DNA from: Bacteroidaceae bacterium
Lineage (GTDB): Bacteria; Bacteroidota; Bacteroidia; Bacteroidales; Barnesiellaceae_A
Direction: 5' to 3'
Assembly: GCA_017522135.1 (NCBI GenBank)
Contig: JAFXAB010000046.1
Location: 1 to 64,000 of the forward strand
Length of the DNA: 64,000 nucleotides
In this document: positions 55,146-62,708 of the stretch, in pieces
Numbering within the stretch: the first letter of the stretch is position 1
Layout of the letters: every line of letters begins with the position of its first letter
Program-made: the position numbers and the translations under genes
The notes under the pieces: model-generated
The model's input: the letters and a program-made list of their open reading frames with translations, nothing else
What the model was told of the DNA's origin: nothing
Databases searched by the model: none

Positions 55146-56063
55146 TTATTCGACATCTATGCCCAACACTTTGCATATAATAGCTTGGCGGGCAAAGAGT
55201 CCGTTCTTGGCCTGTTGAAAATAGTATGCTTTAGGGTTGCTATCGACATCGTAAGCAATCTCATTGACACGTGGCAGAGGGTGCAATACGCGCAAGTTGG
55301 GCTTGCTGTTGGCCAACATGCTGTTATGAAGTATATATACATCTTTTACTCGCTCATACTCCATAAGGTCGGTAAAACGCTCGCGTTGCACCCGAGTCAT
55401 ATAGAGAATATCGGCCTGATTGATAACCTCTTCCGAGAAATCGCTATGCTCATAATAGGGTATATTGTGATCTTCGCAAAATATCTTATACTCTTGAGGC
55501 ATCTTCAACTCATCGGGTGCCACAAAGTGAAATGTGGGATTGAAATGCGACATAGCCTGCAACAAGGAGTGTACGGTGCGTCCATACTTCAGGTCGCCCA
55601 CCATTGTGATATTGAGATTTTCGAGTGTACCTTGTGTCTTGTATATAGAATATAGGTCGAGCATGGTTTGTGTAGGGTGCTGATTGGCTCCGTCACCGGC
55701 ATTGATAATGGGCACTGACGACACCTCTGATGCATACCGGGCTGCTCCCTCAAGATGATGGCGCATTATGATGAGGTCTACATAATTGCTCACCATCATA
55801 ATGGTATCTTTGAGTGACTCGCCCTTTGAGGAGCTGCTTGTCGCTGCATCACTGAAACCTATGATACGTCCTCCCAAACGATTTACGGCCGTCTCAAAAC
55901 TGAGTCGCGTGCGGGTTGATGGCTCAAAAAACAGTGTTGCTACAACCTTGCCTTCCAACACTTTGCGATTGGGGTTTTCTTCAAAGCTACGCGCTTTCTC
56001 CAGCAATTCCATAATCTCTTCTTTGCTGAAATCATTGATTGAAACAAGACTCTCACATTTCAT
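55146..56063 (-). CDS. pyrB: aspartate carbamoyltransferase catalytic chain
   Basis: 305 residues. Carbamoyl-phosphate site [20 protein letters not shown] (about residue 50), [41 protein letters not shown] and HPLPRVNEI. Catalyses the committed step of pyrimidine synthesis. The 5' leader of about 250 nt holds a leader peptide, pause hairpin and attenuator (listed separately), so it is probably controlled by UTP-sensitive attenuation. Confidence 0.96.
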   Translation of the reverse strand: MKCESLVSINDFSKEEIMELLEKARSFEENPNRKVLEGKVVATLFFEPSTRTRLSFETAVNRLGGRIIGFSDAATSSSSKGESLKDTIMMVSNYVDLIIMRHHLEGAARYASEVSSVPIINAGDGANQHPTQTMLDLYSIYKTQGTLENLNITMVGDLKYGRTVHSLLQAMSHFNPTFHFVAPDELKMPQEYKIFCEDHNIPYYEHSDFSEEVINQADILYMTRVQRERFTDLMEYERVKDVYILHNSMLANSKPNLRVLHPLPRVNEIAYDVDSNPKAYYFQQAKNGLFARQAIICKVLGIDVE

Positions 56064-56067
56064 ATGG

Positions 56068-56229
56068 TTATGTATTATATTGTTTAGCTACAAAAAAACG
56101 ACCTATTCGATGTTCTACTCGAATGGTCGCAGTGTCAATGGTAGTGTTACACAACAAAAAACCGATAGCCCGACTCTCACTACAGAGTCCTCTACTTCTA
56201 CGATTCACGATATTCTTTTTTCCTTTCAT
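56068..56229 (-). CDS. pyrL-like leader peptide of pyrBI
   Basis: 53-codon frame beginning [12 protein letters not shown], on the minus strand inside the pyrB leader. It reads through both U-rich tracts (IGFLL, from GGTTTTTTGTTG, and GRFFV, from CGTTTTTTTGTA) and ends beyond the attenuator, five bases before the pyrB ATG. In E. coli the 44-codon pyrL has the same layout: its translation past the terminator couples ribosome position to UTP-dependent pausing. The peptide is Arg/Lys-rich and not itself recognisable. Coding status is inferred from this arrangement. Confidence 0.7.
   Translation of the reverse strand: MKGKKNIVNRRSRGLCSESRAIGFLLCNTTIDTATIRVEHRIGRFFVAKQYNT
56092..56130 (-). terminator. 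pyrBI attenuator (intrinsic terminator in the leader)
   Basis: On the minus strand CGACC-ATTCGA pairs with TCGAAT-a-GGTCG (11 bp, one bulged A) around an 8-nt loop, followed directly by seven T. It ends about 29 nt before the pyrB start codon and lies within the leader-peptide frame. Confidence 0.85.
56156..56189 (-). promoter_or_regulatory. pause hairpin and U-tract in the pyrB leader
   Basis: Perfect 6-bp hairpin GACTCT / AGAGTC (56172-56189) followed after 10 nt by a run of six T (56156-56161) on the minus strand. In UTP-sensitive attenuation this element stalls polymerase when UTP is low, letting ribosomes catch up. Confidence 0.65.
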
Positions 56230-56318
56230 AACACATACCTAAAGACTTCAACACATCGTGCAACTGACATATCAAGGCTCTTTTTCACAACGCGTGTTGT
56301 ACATCTTCGTGGTTAGCG

Positions 56319-56326
56319 CAAAGATA
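56319..56326 (-). promoter_or_regulatory. pyrBI -7 box
   Basis: CAAAGATA, which is TATCTTTG on the minus strand. It gives a leader of about 250 nt before pyrB. Confidence 0.65.
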
Positions 56327-56514
56327 ATGATTTTCTAACACAAACAACCTTTTGACACCCGTTTTTTTACAGTTTTTTCTTACACTATCAACCCCCAATC
56401 GGGGTAATACAATTGTGTGTATGCCTTGGAGAGACTTCGGGCTCGTGTAGCAACACCCTTACGGCATGAGATTGTGTATATTATGGAGCGTCGGTTTTGA
56501 TAGTACTCCAACTA
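56327..56514. other. intergenic region with several hairpins
   Basis: 188 bp between the pyrBI promoter and the thioredoxin-like gene. On the minus strand it holds TGATAGT-TGGAGT-ACTATCA (a perfect 7-bp stem directly after the upstream gene's stop), a GCCGTAAGGG...CCAAGGC segment and CCCCGATTGGGG. No coding frame is convincing. The first hairpin lacks a T-run. It is more GC-rich than other gaps, so a structured RNA is possible. Confidence 0.4.
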
Positions 56515-57255
56515 TCATTTTATCTCGGTTATATAAGTGTGAGCATCACGCAAGAGAATAGAGTGATTTTCATCGAGCAGATAGGTAGATGGAAGTGTGC
56601 GCAGGTCGTAGACATCCGACACATCCTCCGAATATCCTACCACCCATGTTGCAGGATAGTGAACAACGGCTTCACGCCAAATTTCGGTAGGCTCATCGGG
56701 ATATATAACCATTACAATCGTGCCATCGTCGATAGGAGTATCACGCAATGTGCCTTGCGTGATTATATGGTGGCGCAATGTGGCACACTCTTCGCACTCA
56801 GGGTCGTTAAAGATTATAAGTATTTTATGTCCGCGATGGTTGTGCAGAGTGTTCTCGTTTCCGTCGACATCGTAATACACAAAGTCTGTTGCAATATCGC
56901 CTTCATTATTTTCACACAACGACTCGTACATATACCTATACCGCAACAAAGCCAACTCATCGTCGCCCGATTGCAATAGTCGCTCCAGCAACAAGCGATA
57001 GGTAGCACGCCCCTTGGGGGTACTATAGGGTGGATATAGTATCTTCTGAGCCTGCGCAGCATAGGCAAGCATATCCGACTGAGGTATAGAATCGACCCAC
57101 GCTTGTGCCATCGATTTACACTCCTCAACAGTGAGTTTCTCTTGTTGCGCAGCAATACACTGTATATCGGCAACGATAGAATCGACCGAGGTGTGCGCTT
57201 GTGCCATACACAGCACCGATGCAATGCAAAATAATGTTATAAGATATCTTTTCAT
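56515..57255 (-). CDS. DUF5106 / thioredoxin-like exported protein
   Basis: 246 residues with signal peptide (YLITLFCIASVLCMAQA). The N-terminal helical DUF5106-like domain (about residues 25-110) is followed by a thioredoxin fold with ILIIFNDPECEECATLRHHI, a CxxC redox motif (CEEC), and PATWVVGYSED then LPSTYLLDENHSILLRD with the cis-Pro region. Periplasmic thiol-disulfide exchange is the likely role. Three bases after the SGNH hydrolase gene, so it is co-transcribed. Confidence 0.85.
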   Translation of the reverse strand: MKRYLITLFCIASVLCMAQAHTSVDSIVADIQCIAAQQEKLTVEECKSMAQAWVDSIPQSDMLAYAAQAQKILYPPYSTPKGRATYRLLLERLLQSGDDELALLRYRYMYESLCENNEGDIATDFVYYDVDGNENTLHNHRGHKILIIFNDPECEECATLRHHIITQGTLRDTPIDDGTIVMVIYPDEPTEIWREAVVHYPATWVVGYSEDVSDVYDLRTLPSTYLLDENHSILLRDAHTYITEIK

Positions 57256-57258
57256 ATA

Positions 57259-57888
57259 CTATTCTGCCAAATAAGGTTTCAACAATCTCGCCCACAGTGC
57301 ATAGCCACACCCTGTCAGATGTAAACCATCGGTTGTATAAACTGCCGACAATACCCCCGAAGATGGCTCAACAAAATGGTCGTATAATTCTATATACGTA
57401 TAGTGGTGTGCCGATGCCGATGCTTGCAACACACAGTTGATAGACGTTACCACCGCCTCTTTACCGGCAAGCGTCGAGTAATGATATGAAGCATCAAAGG
57501 GCAACAGACTGTGCACATACATACGCGTAACAGGCGACAATTCGTGCATATAATCGACAAGAGCTACTATGGCTTGTGCTATAACTTCCGGAGCTATATT
57601 ATGCGACACATCGTTTATACCCACCATTATAAACACCTTGTCGGGATGACTGTTCATGATAGTTATGACACGTTGTCGCACACCCTCAACCGTATCACCA
57701 TTGATACCACGATTTTTCACGCGACAGTCACCCAGCAGTTCGTGCCACTCGCAACAGTTTATCAGGCTATCCCCCAGCATAATAATGTCGCCGACACACA
57801 CGTCGAGGTGAGCAAAGTGCGACACCCTGCGACGATACAAATCATCCGGCTCAAATGACGATATAGAGATATTTTCATCGTAAGACAT
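57259..57888 (-). CDS. SGNH/GDSL hydrolase
   Basis: 209 residues from MSYDENISISSF (ATG 57888); the upstream extension crosses the promoter and is rejected. Blocks: IIMLGDSLINCCEW (catalytic Ser), GINGDTVEGV, MVGINDVSH (oxyanion Asn), and TTDGLHLTGCGY (Asp and His). No signal peptide, so cytosolic. Members are lysophospholipases, thioesterases or acetylhydrolases; substrate unknown. The -7 box lies only four bases upstream of the ATG. Confidence 0.88.
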   Translation of the reverse strand: MSYDENISISSFEPDDLYRRRVSHFAHLDVCVGDIIMLGDSLINCCEWHELLGDCRVKNRGINGDTVEGVRQRVITIMNSHPDKVFIMVGINDVSHNIAPEVIAQAIVALVDYMHELSPVTRMYVHSLLPFDASYHYSTLAGKEAVVTSINCVLQASASAHHYTYIELYDHFVEPSSGVLSAVYTTDGLHLTGCGYALWARLLKPYLAE

Positions 57889-57892
57889 AGGG

Positions 57893-57900
57893 CAAATGTA
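57893..57900 (-). promoter_or_regulatory. -7 box of the SGNH hydrolase gene, next to the start codon
   Basis: CAAATGTA, which is TACATTTG on the minus strand, four bases from the ATG. The transcript would start at or very near the start codon. Confidence 0.6.
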
Positions 57901-57942
57901 ATGTTTTGATTTTGCAACTCCAAGCAATTCGGCATTTTTTAC

Positions 57943-57950
57943 TACCTTTG
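57943..57950 (+). promoter_or_regulatory. thrA -7 box
   Basis: TACCTTTG, consensus, 82 bp upstream of thrA. The leader begins with a GC-rich hairpin (CGCGCA...TGCGCG, 57959-57978). No Thr/Ile-rich leader peptide was found. Confidence 0.65.
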
Positions 57951-58032
57951 CAAGCAATCGCGCACGAGTGCATGCGCGTAACGATTTGGAGCATTGACTT
58001 ATAAGGTTTTACACCAACACAACAAATTGTAA

Positions 58033-60465
58033 ATGAAAGTACTAAAGTTTGGAGGAACCTCGGTAGGTTCGATAGAGAGTATCAAGAACGTAAAAATGAT
58101 AGTCGAGCAATGCGATGAAAATGTCATCGTTGTTGTATCGGCCCTGGGTGGTATAACCGACAAGCTCATTGCTACCGCCAACAAGGCAAGCATTGGCGAT
58201 GAGAGTTACACCGATAGCATGCAAGAGATACGAGCCCGCCACAGTGAGGTGATAGCCGGTGTTGTCCCATCTCAATATCGCCAAGAAATAGAATGCCGGG
58301 TAAACGAAATGTTAGATGAGCTCATCAACATCTACCGCGGTGTATTTCTTATCAAAGAGCTTTCAAGCAAGACCCTCGATGCCATTGTAAGCTATGGAGA
58401 GCGACTATCATCAACCATTCTGAGTCGTGTCATCGAAGATATTGTACTCTTCGACTCACGCACGTTTATCAAGACCGAAACACAGTTCAACAAGCATATT
58501 GTTGATTTTGATACAACCAACCGTCTTATTACCGAGACATTCGCGCAACAACCTCGTCGTGCACTCGTTCCGGGATTTATATCGTCCGACCACATCAGTG
58601 GCGATGTTACAAACTTGGGACGCGGTGGTTCGGACTACACGGCAGCTATCCTTGCAGCTACACTCGATGCCACACAATTGGAAATCTGGACCGACGTCGA
58701 CGGCTTCATGACTGCCGACCCCCGCGTTATCAGTTCGGCTTACGTCATCGAAAAACTATCGTTTACCGAAGCTACAGAGTTGTGCAACTATGGTGCCAAG
58801 GTGATATACCCTCCCACAATATCCCCCGTGTATCACAAGAACATACCCATTGTTATCAAAAACACGTTCAACCCTACAGCACCGGGCACACTTATCAACA
58901 ACGACAACGACCCCAACAGCAAGGCTATCAAGGGTATATCGTCTATCAACGACACATGCCTCATTACAGTTAGCGGCTTGGGCATGGTGGGTGTTGTGGG
59001 TGTAAACTCACGCATATTCAATTCATTGGCACAATCGGGCGTAAACGTGTTTATGGTCTCGCAAGCATCATCGGAGAACAGCACAACATTTGCTGTACGC
59101 AATGCCGATGCCGAATTGGCTGTTGAAGTTCTTAATAAAGAGTTTGCAAGCGAAATAGAACAAGGCGAAATGAGTCCGGCACTTGCCGAGCATGACCTTG
59201 CAACCATAGCCATCGTGGGCGAAAACATGAAGAGTGCCCCCGGTATAGCAGGTAAGCTCTTCGGCACATTGGGTCGTAGCGGTATCAATACCATTGCCTG
59301 CGCACAAGGTGCTCAGAAGATGAACATCTCTATCGTCATCAAGTCGTGCGACTTACGCAAGACGCTCAATGCCATCCACGACTCTTTCTTCCTTTCAAGT
59401 TCGCAAGTGCTCAACCTCTTTGTCATGGGTGTGGGCAGCGTTGGTAGCAACTTGCTCAAGCAGATAGCCAAACAACAAAATAACTTATTGCGCAACAAGG
59501 CCTTAAATCTTCGTGTTGTAGGCATTGCCAATTCACACAATTGCATATTCAATCGCGACGGTATCGACCTTAATACCTATTGCGAGCAATTGAGCAATTC
59601 CAAAATTATTTCTACCCCTACAACTTTTAAGGAGGAGATGTTGCAGATGAACATGTTCAACTCGGTATTTGTCGACTGCACCGATAGTGGCGATGTAGCA
59701 GCACAATACTACGACATCCTTTCTCACAACATTTCGGTAGTAGCATCCAACAAAATTGCCGCCTCAAGCAGCTACAACAACTACATCATGCTCAAAGAGA
59801 CCGCCAAGGCCCGCGATGTAAAATTCCTCTTCGAGACCAATGTGGGTGCAGGTCTGCCCATTATCAACACCATCAATGCCCTTACCAACAGTGGCGACAG
59901 CATCTTGCACATCGACGCGGCACTGTCGGGCACTCTCAACTATATATTTAATACGGTAAGCAACGAAATACCCTTGAGTAGGGCTATCAAAATGGCCATT
60001 GAGGCCGGATACAGCGAGCCCGACCCTCGTGTTGACCTCAGTGGTAAAGACGTTCTGCGTAAAATGGTTATTTTGGCTCGTGAGGCTGGATACACCATCG
60101 AGCAAGAAGATGTTGATGTCGATTATTTTATCCCAAAAGAATATTTTGACAACGACCTTGACACCTTTATGACTCTTATACCAAACTTGGATGCCGACTT
60201 TGAACAAATGCGCATGCAATATGCCCAAGAAGGTAAGCTCCTTCGTTATGTAGCGAGCCTCAACGACGGACATGCCAAGATAGGGTTACAAGCAGTCGAC
60301 AGCAGTCATCCCCTATACCAAATGGAAGGTAGCAACAACGTTATCCTTATTACCACCGACCGTTATCACGAATACCCTATGATTATCAAAGGATATGGAG
60401 CCGGAGCCGGTGTAACAGCAGCCGGTGTCTTTGCCGATATTATAAGCATTGCCAATATTCGATAA
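58033..60465 (+). CDS. thrA: bifunctional aspartokinase I / homoserine dehydrogenase I
   Basis: 810 residues. Aspartokinase domain: KFGGTSVGS at residue 4, RGGSDYTAAILAA, WTDVDGFMTADPR. Two ACT-type regulatory segments occupy about 300-450 (VSGLGMVGVVGVNSRIF; AIVGENMKSAPGIAGKLFG). Homoserine dehydrogenase: FVMGVGSVGSNLLKQIAK at about 465, VVASNKIAA, ETNVGAGLPIINTI and the catalytic Lys region SGKDVLRKMVILARE. Feeds threonine, methionine and isoleucine synthesis. apbE follows three bases later. Confidence 0.97.
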   Translation: MKVLKFGGTSVGSIESIKNVKMIVEQCDENVIVVVSALGGITDKLIATANKASIGDESYTDSMQEIRARHSEVIAGVVPSQYRQEIECRVNEMLDELINIYRGVFLIKELSSKTLDAIVSYGERLSSTILSRVIEDIVLFDSRTFIKTETQFNKHIVDFDTTNRLITETFAQQPRRALVPGFISSDHISGDVTNLGRGGSDYTAAILAATLDATQLEIWTDVDGFMTADPRVISSAYVIEKLSFTEATELCNYGAKVIYPPTISPVYHKNIPIVIKNTFNPTAPGTLINNDNDPNSKAIKGISSINDTCLITVSGLGMVGVVGVNSRIFNSLAQSGVNVFMVSQASSENSTTFAVRNADAELAVEVLNKEFASEIEQGEMSPALAEHDLATIAIVGENMKSAPGIAGKLFGTLGRSGINTIACAQGAQKMNISIVIKSCDLRKTLNAIHDSFFLSSSQVLNLFVMGVGSVGSNLLKQIAKQQNNLLRNKALNLRVVGIANSHNCIFNRDGIDLNTYCEQLSNSKIISTPTTFKEEMLQMNMFNSVFVDCTDSGDVAAQYYDILSHNISVVASNKIAASSSYNNYIMLKETAKARDVKFLFETNVGAGLPIINTINALTNSGDSILHIDAALSGTLNYIFNTVSNEIPLSRAIKMAIEAGYSEPDPRVDLSGKDVLRKMVILAREAGYTIEQEDVDVDYFIPKEYFDNDLDTFMTLIPNLDADFEQMRMQYAQEGKLLRYVASLNDGHAKIGLQAVDSSHPLYQMEGSNNVILITTDRYHEYPMIIKGYGAGAGVTAAGVFADIISIANIR

Positions 60466-60468
60466 ACC

Positions 60469-61470
60469 ATGAAACGAATTACTGTTGCTCTTACACTGCT
60501 CTTAGCGATAGTGTTGATAGGTTGTACCCCTCGCAAGGAGTTTCGCGAGATGGTATGCTACGAGTTACACACTCCCTACTCGGTAAAGTACGAGGCATCG
60601 CATAATCTCGAAGACGAGATACGCCAAGTCATGCGCGACTATTACCATGCCATCAACCCCTTCGATAGCACATCAATCATTGCACACGTCAATCGCAATG
60701 AGGATATTGCAGTAGATTCTATCTTTACAATGGTGTTCAATACAGCCATGCAGGTGGCCGAGGCTACCGATGGAGCACTCGATGTTACTTGCGCGCCCTA
60801 TATCAACGCATGGGGGTTTGGATTTAAGACCGACAGTACGGCCGTAACGCAACAACTCTTAGACAGCCTAAGCCAATTTGTAGGCTATGATAAAGTAAGC
60901 CTTATTGACAACAAGGTGATAAAACAAGACCCTCGACTCATGCTCAACTTCTCGGCTTTGGGCGATGGATGTGCATGTGATCTCATAGCCCATCTACTCG
61001 ACAATCACAATGTTGAGAACTATATGATAGAAGTTGGTGGCGAAGTGCGCACTGCCGGACACAATTCGCGCGGAGCTGCATGGCACATAGGTATAGTTAC
61101 CCCCGAAGACGACCCCGACGGCAATAACAGCAATCTGCAAGCCATTGCTATGCTTGACGGTCGATACGGACTTGCTACAAGTGGCAATTATCGCAACTTC
61201 TACGAGCGTAACGGCCGCAAATATGGCCACACTATCAACCCGGCAACAGGCTACCCGGCCGAGCAAGATGTACTCAGCGCAACGGTCATTGCCCCCACCT
61301 CAATCGAGGCAGACGCCTATGCAACAGCTCTTATGGTGATGGGTCGTGAGGAGGCTCGCAAAATAGCCATAAGCCACAGAGAAATAGCCTACTACTTCAT
61401 CTACATCGACGAGAACGACTCTATCCGTACCGAACAATCGCCCTCATTCGACAAGTTTCTGAAAAGATAG
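60469..61470 (+). CDS. apbE: FAD:protein FMN transferase (ApbE) lipoprotein
   Basis: 333 residues with lipoprotein signal ending VLIGC. Motifs: MVFNTAMQVAEATDGALDVT, NAWGFGF, LNFSALGDGCACDLIA, MIEVGGEVRTAG, YGLATSGNYRNF, HTINPATGYPA and ADAYATALMVMG (Mg site). It attaches FMN to Thr in flavoproteins such as NqrB/NqrC or RnfG/RnfD in the periplasm. Those targets are not in the window. It is co-transcribed with thrA, an unlinked function. Confidence 0.93.
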   Translation: MKRITVALTLLLAIVLIGCTPRKEFREMVCYELHTPYSVKYEASHNLEDEIRQVMRDYYHAINPFDSTSIIAHVNRNEDIAVDSIFTMVFNTAMQVAEATDGALDVTCAPYINAWGFGFKTDSTAVTQQLLDSLSQFVGYDKVSLIDNKVIKQDPRLMLNFSALGDGCACDLIAHLLDNHNVENYMIEVGGEVRTAGHNSRGAAWHIGIVTPEDDPDGNNSNLQAIAMLDGRYGLATSGNYRNFYERNGRKYGHTINPATGYPAEQDVLSATVIAPTSIEADAYATALMVMGREEARKIAISHREIAYYFIYIDENDSIRTEQSPSFDKFLKR

Positions 61471-61503
61471 CACTCTACAATGTTATACATCTTACAGCAA
61501 AGG

Positions 61504-61803
61504 CTATCGTAGCTCTTGCCACATGTGCTTGAGTGCATACCAAGGATGATGCAACAGCATGCGCGGGCCGGCATAGCGCATCACGGCACGCATTTGCTCG
61601 CGCATATCGGGTTTGTAACAGTGTATGGCACACTTGCGACAAGTGCTTTTCTTATCACCAAAGGGACATTTCGACAAGCGAGCATGTGCATACTGCAACA
61701 GCGCCTTACAAGAATCGCACAACTCGTCATTACCCTCTTTGTAGCGACAATAGAGCCTTATCATCAACTCTACGACTTGTTTTTCTTCTTCAATTCTACT
61801 CAT
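61504..61803 (-). CDS. YgbA-family (nitrous oxide-stimulated promoter) protein
   Basis: 99 residues, matching the YgbA_NO family: LMIRLYCRYKEGNDELCDSC, then LSKCPFGDKKSTCRKCAIHC, YKPDMREQMRAVMRYAGPRM and HPWYALKHMW. Five or more Cys suggest a metal or Fe-S site. YgbA supports growth recovery after nitrosative stress in enterobacteria; a similar stress role here is inference. Monocistronic, convergent with apbE. Confidence 0.9.
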   Translation of the reverse strand: MSRIEEEKQVVELMIRLYCRYKEGNDELCDSCKALLQYAHARLSKCPFGDKKSTCRKCAIHCYKPDMREQMRAVMRYAGPRMLLHHPWYALKHMWQELR

Positions 61804-61850
61804 AAGGCGAAGATAATAAATCTCAGGGTTGTATAACTTTAATGTATAAC

Positions 61851-62501
61851 CTAATTAAACTCCACATCCGCGCCACCTGATACATCCCAATGTACAATTT
61901 GGGGATTGCCTTTGATGTGTACATCCGCACCATCCGATGCGGTTAATGAGAGTGTACTGTTGGCTACAGCATCAACATCAGAGCCTCCAGATGCGTCGAT
62001 GGTGACATCCTCAGCCTCCAGCTCGCTGCACTCGGCATCTGCACCTCCGGAGCTATCAATGCTTAGTTTCTGTGCGACACCCTTAATATAACAGTCGCTA
62101 CCACCTGATACTGTGACAGATAATACATCACTATTGCAGCTGTCCCACGAGAAATCGCTACCGCCTCCCATCTCAACACGCTCATACGCAACTGAAGGTA
62201 CATATACCACACAACGGTTATGCCCAAATATAGATATTGATACTCCAATATGTAATGTGCCGTCAATAGCCTCAATGTTCAACCTATTGAAATTATTAGC
62301 ATTTGTCAAGGCATATACTTGGTTATGAGGCAGAGCATCGTCCACGATAACATCCACGCCATTTGATATCTCAAGGGCTGATATCTCCTCATAAAGAGTA
62401 TATGTTTTGTGATTCGTAAGCTCGGTGTCATCAACTTCACATCCCGTACACACCATAGCAACAACGCCAACTAATAGGGTAAAAATAGTTCTCATAGTCA
62501 A
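61851..62501 (-). CDS. DUF2807 (GIN-domain) lipoprotein
   Basis: 216 residues with lipoprotein signal (VVAMVCTGC); the start may be two codons downstream (ATG 62495). The head-GIN domain contains ALEISNGVDVIVDD, ALTNANNFNRLNIEAIDGTL, and repeated beta-helix-like units (SVTVSGGSDCYIKG; LSIDSSGGADAECSEL; VTIDASGGSDVDAVAN; WDVSGGADVEFN). The SGGxD repeats are typical. Function unknown. Promoter at 62525. Confidence 0.9.
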   Translation of the reverse strand: MTMRTIFTLLVGVVAMVCTGCEVDDTELTNHKTYTLYEEISALEISNGVDVIVDDALPHNQVYALTNANNFNRLNIEAIDGTLHIGVSISIFGHNRCVVYVPSVAYERVEMGGGSDFSWDSCNSDVLSVTVSGGSDCYIKGVAQKLSIDSSGGADAECSELEAEDVTIDASGGSDVDAVANSTLSLTASDGADVHIKGNPQIVHWDVSGGADVEFN

Positions 62502-62524
62502 CTGATAAGGTTTTGTTCAATATT

Positions 62525-62532
62525 ACAAAGTT
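62525..62532 (-). promoter_or_regulatory. -7 box of the GIN-domain gene
   Basis: CAAAGTTA, which is TAACTTTG on the minus strand, 23 bp upstream of the start codon. Confidence 0.6.
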
Positions 62533-62574
62533 AAGCAAAATATTTTAGACATCAAAAACAAAGCAATAGGCGGG

Positions 62575-62604
62575 AGTCTCACGACTGCCGCCTATACCCT
62601 CAGA
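62575..62604 (-). terminator. hairpin upstream of the GIN-gene promoter, possible terminator
   Basis: ATAGGCGGgAGTC pairs with GACTgCCGCCTAT around a 4-nt loop. No strong T-run on the minus strand, so it may only be a second stem after the one at 62642. Confidence 0.5.
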
Positions 62605-62641
62605 AATAAATTCTGAAAAAACTACTAACCCAAACTATAAA

Positions 62642-62680
62642 CAAGAGAGAAACCATGCAAAAAGGCACGATTTCTCTCTT
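62642..62680 (-). terminator. terminator downstream of the OMP_b-brl_3 gene
   Basis: AAGAGAGAAA / TTTCTCTCTT stem with an inner loop of about 19 nt, about 30 bp past the stop of the barrel gene, followed by TTTATAG. Confidence 0.65.
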
Positions 62681-62708
62681 CTATGACTACTATTTATTAT
62701 GTATTACA

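Noticed and set aside
57951-58032. Threonine-type leader-peptide attenuator before thrA
   Set aside because: The leader has a GC-rich hairpin but no start codon followed by Thr/Ile-rich codons and no terminator.
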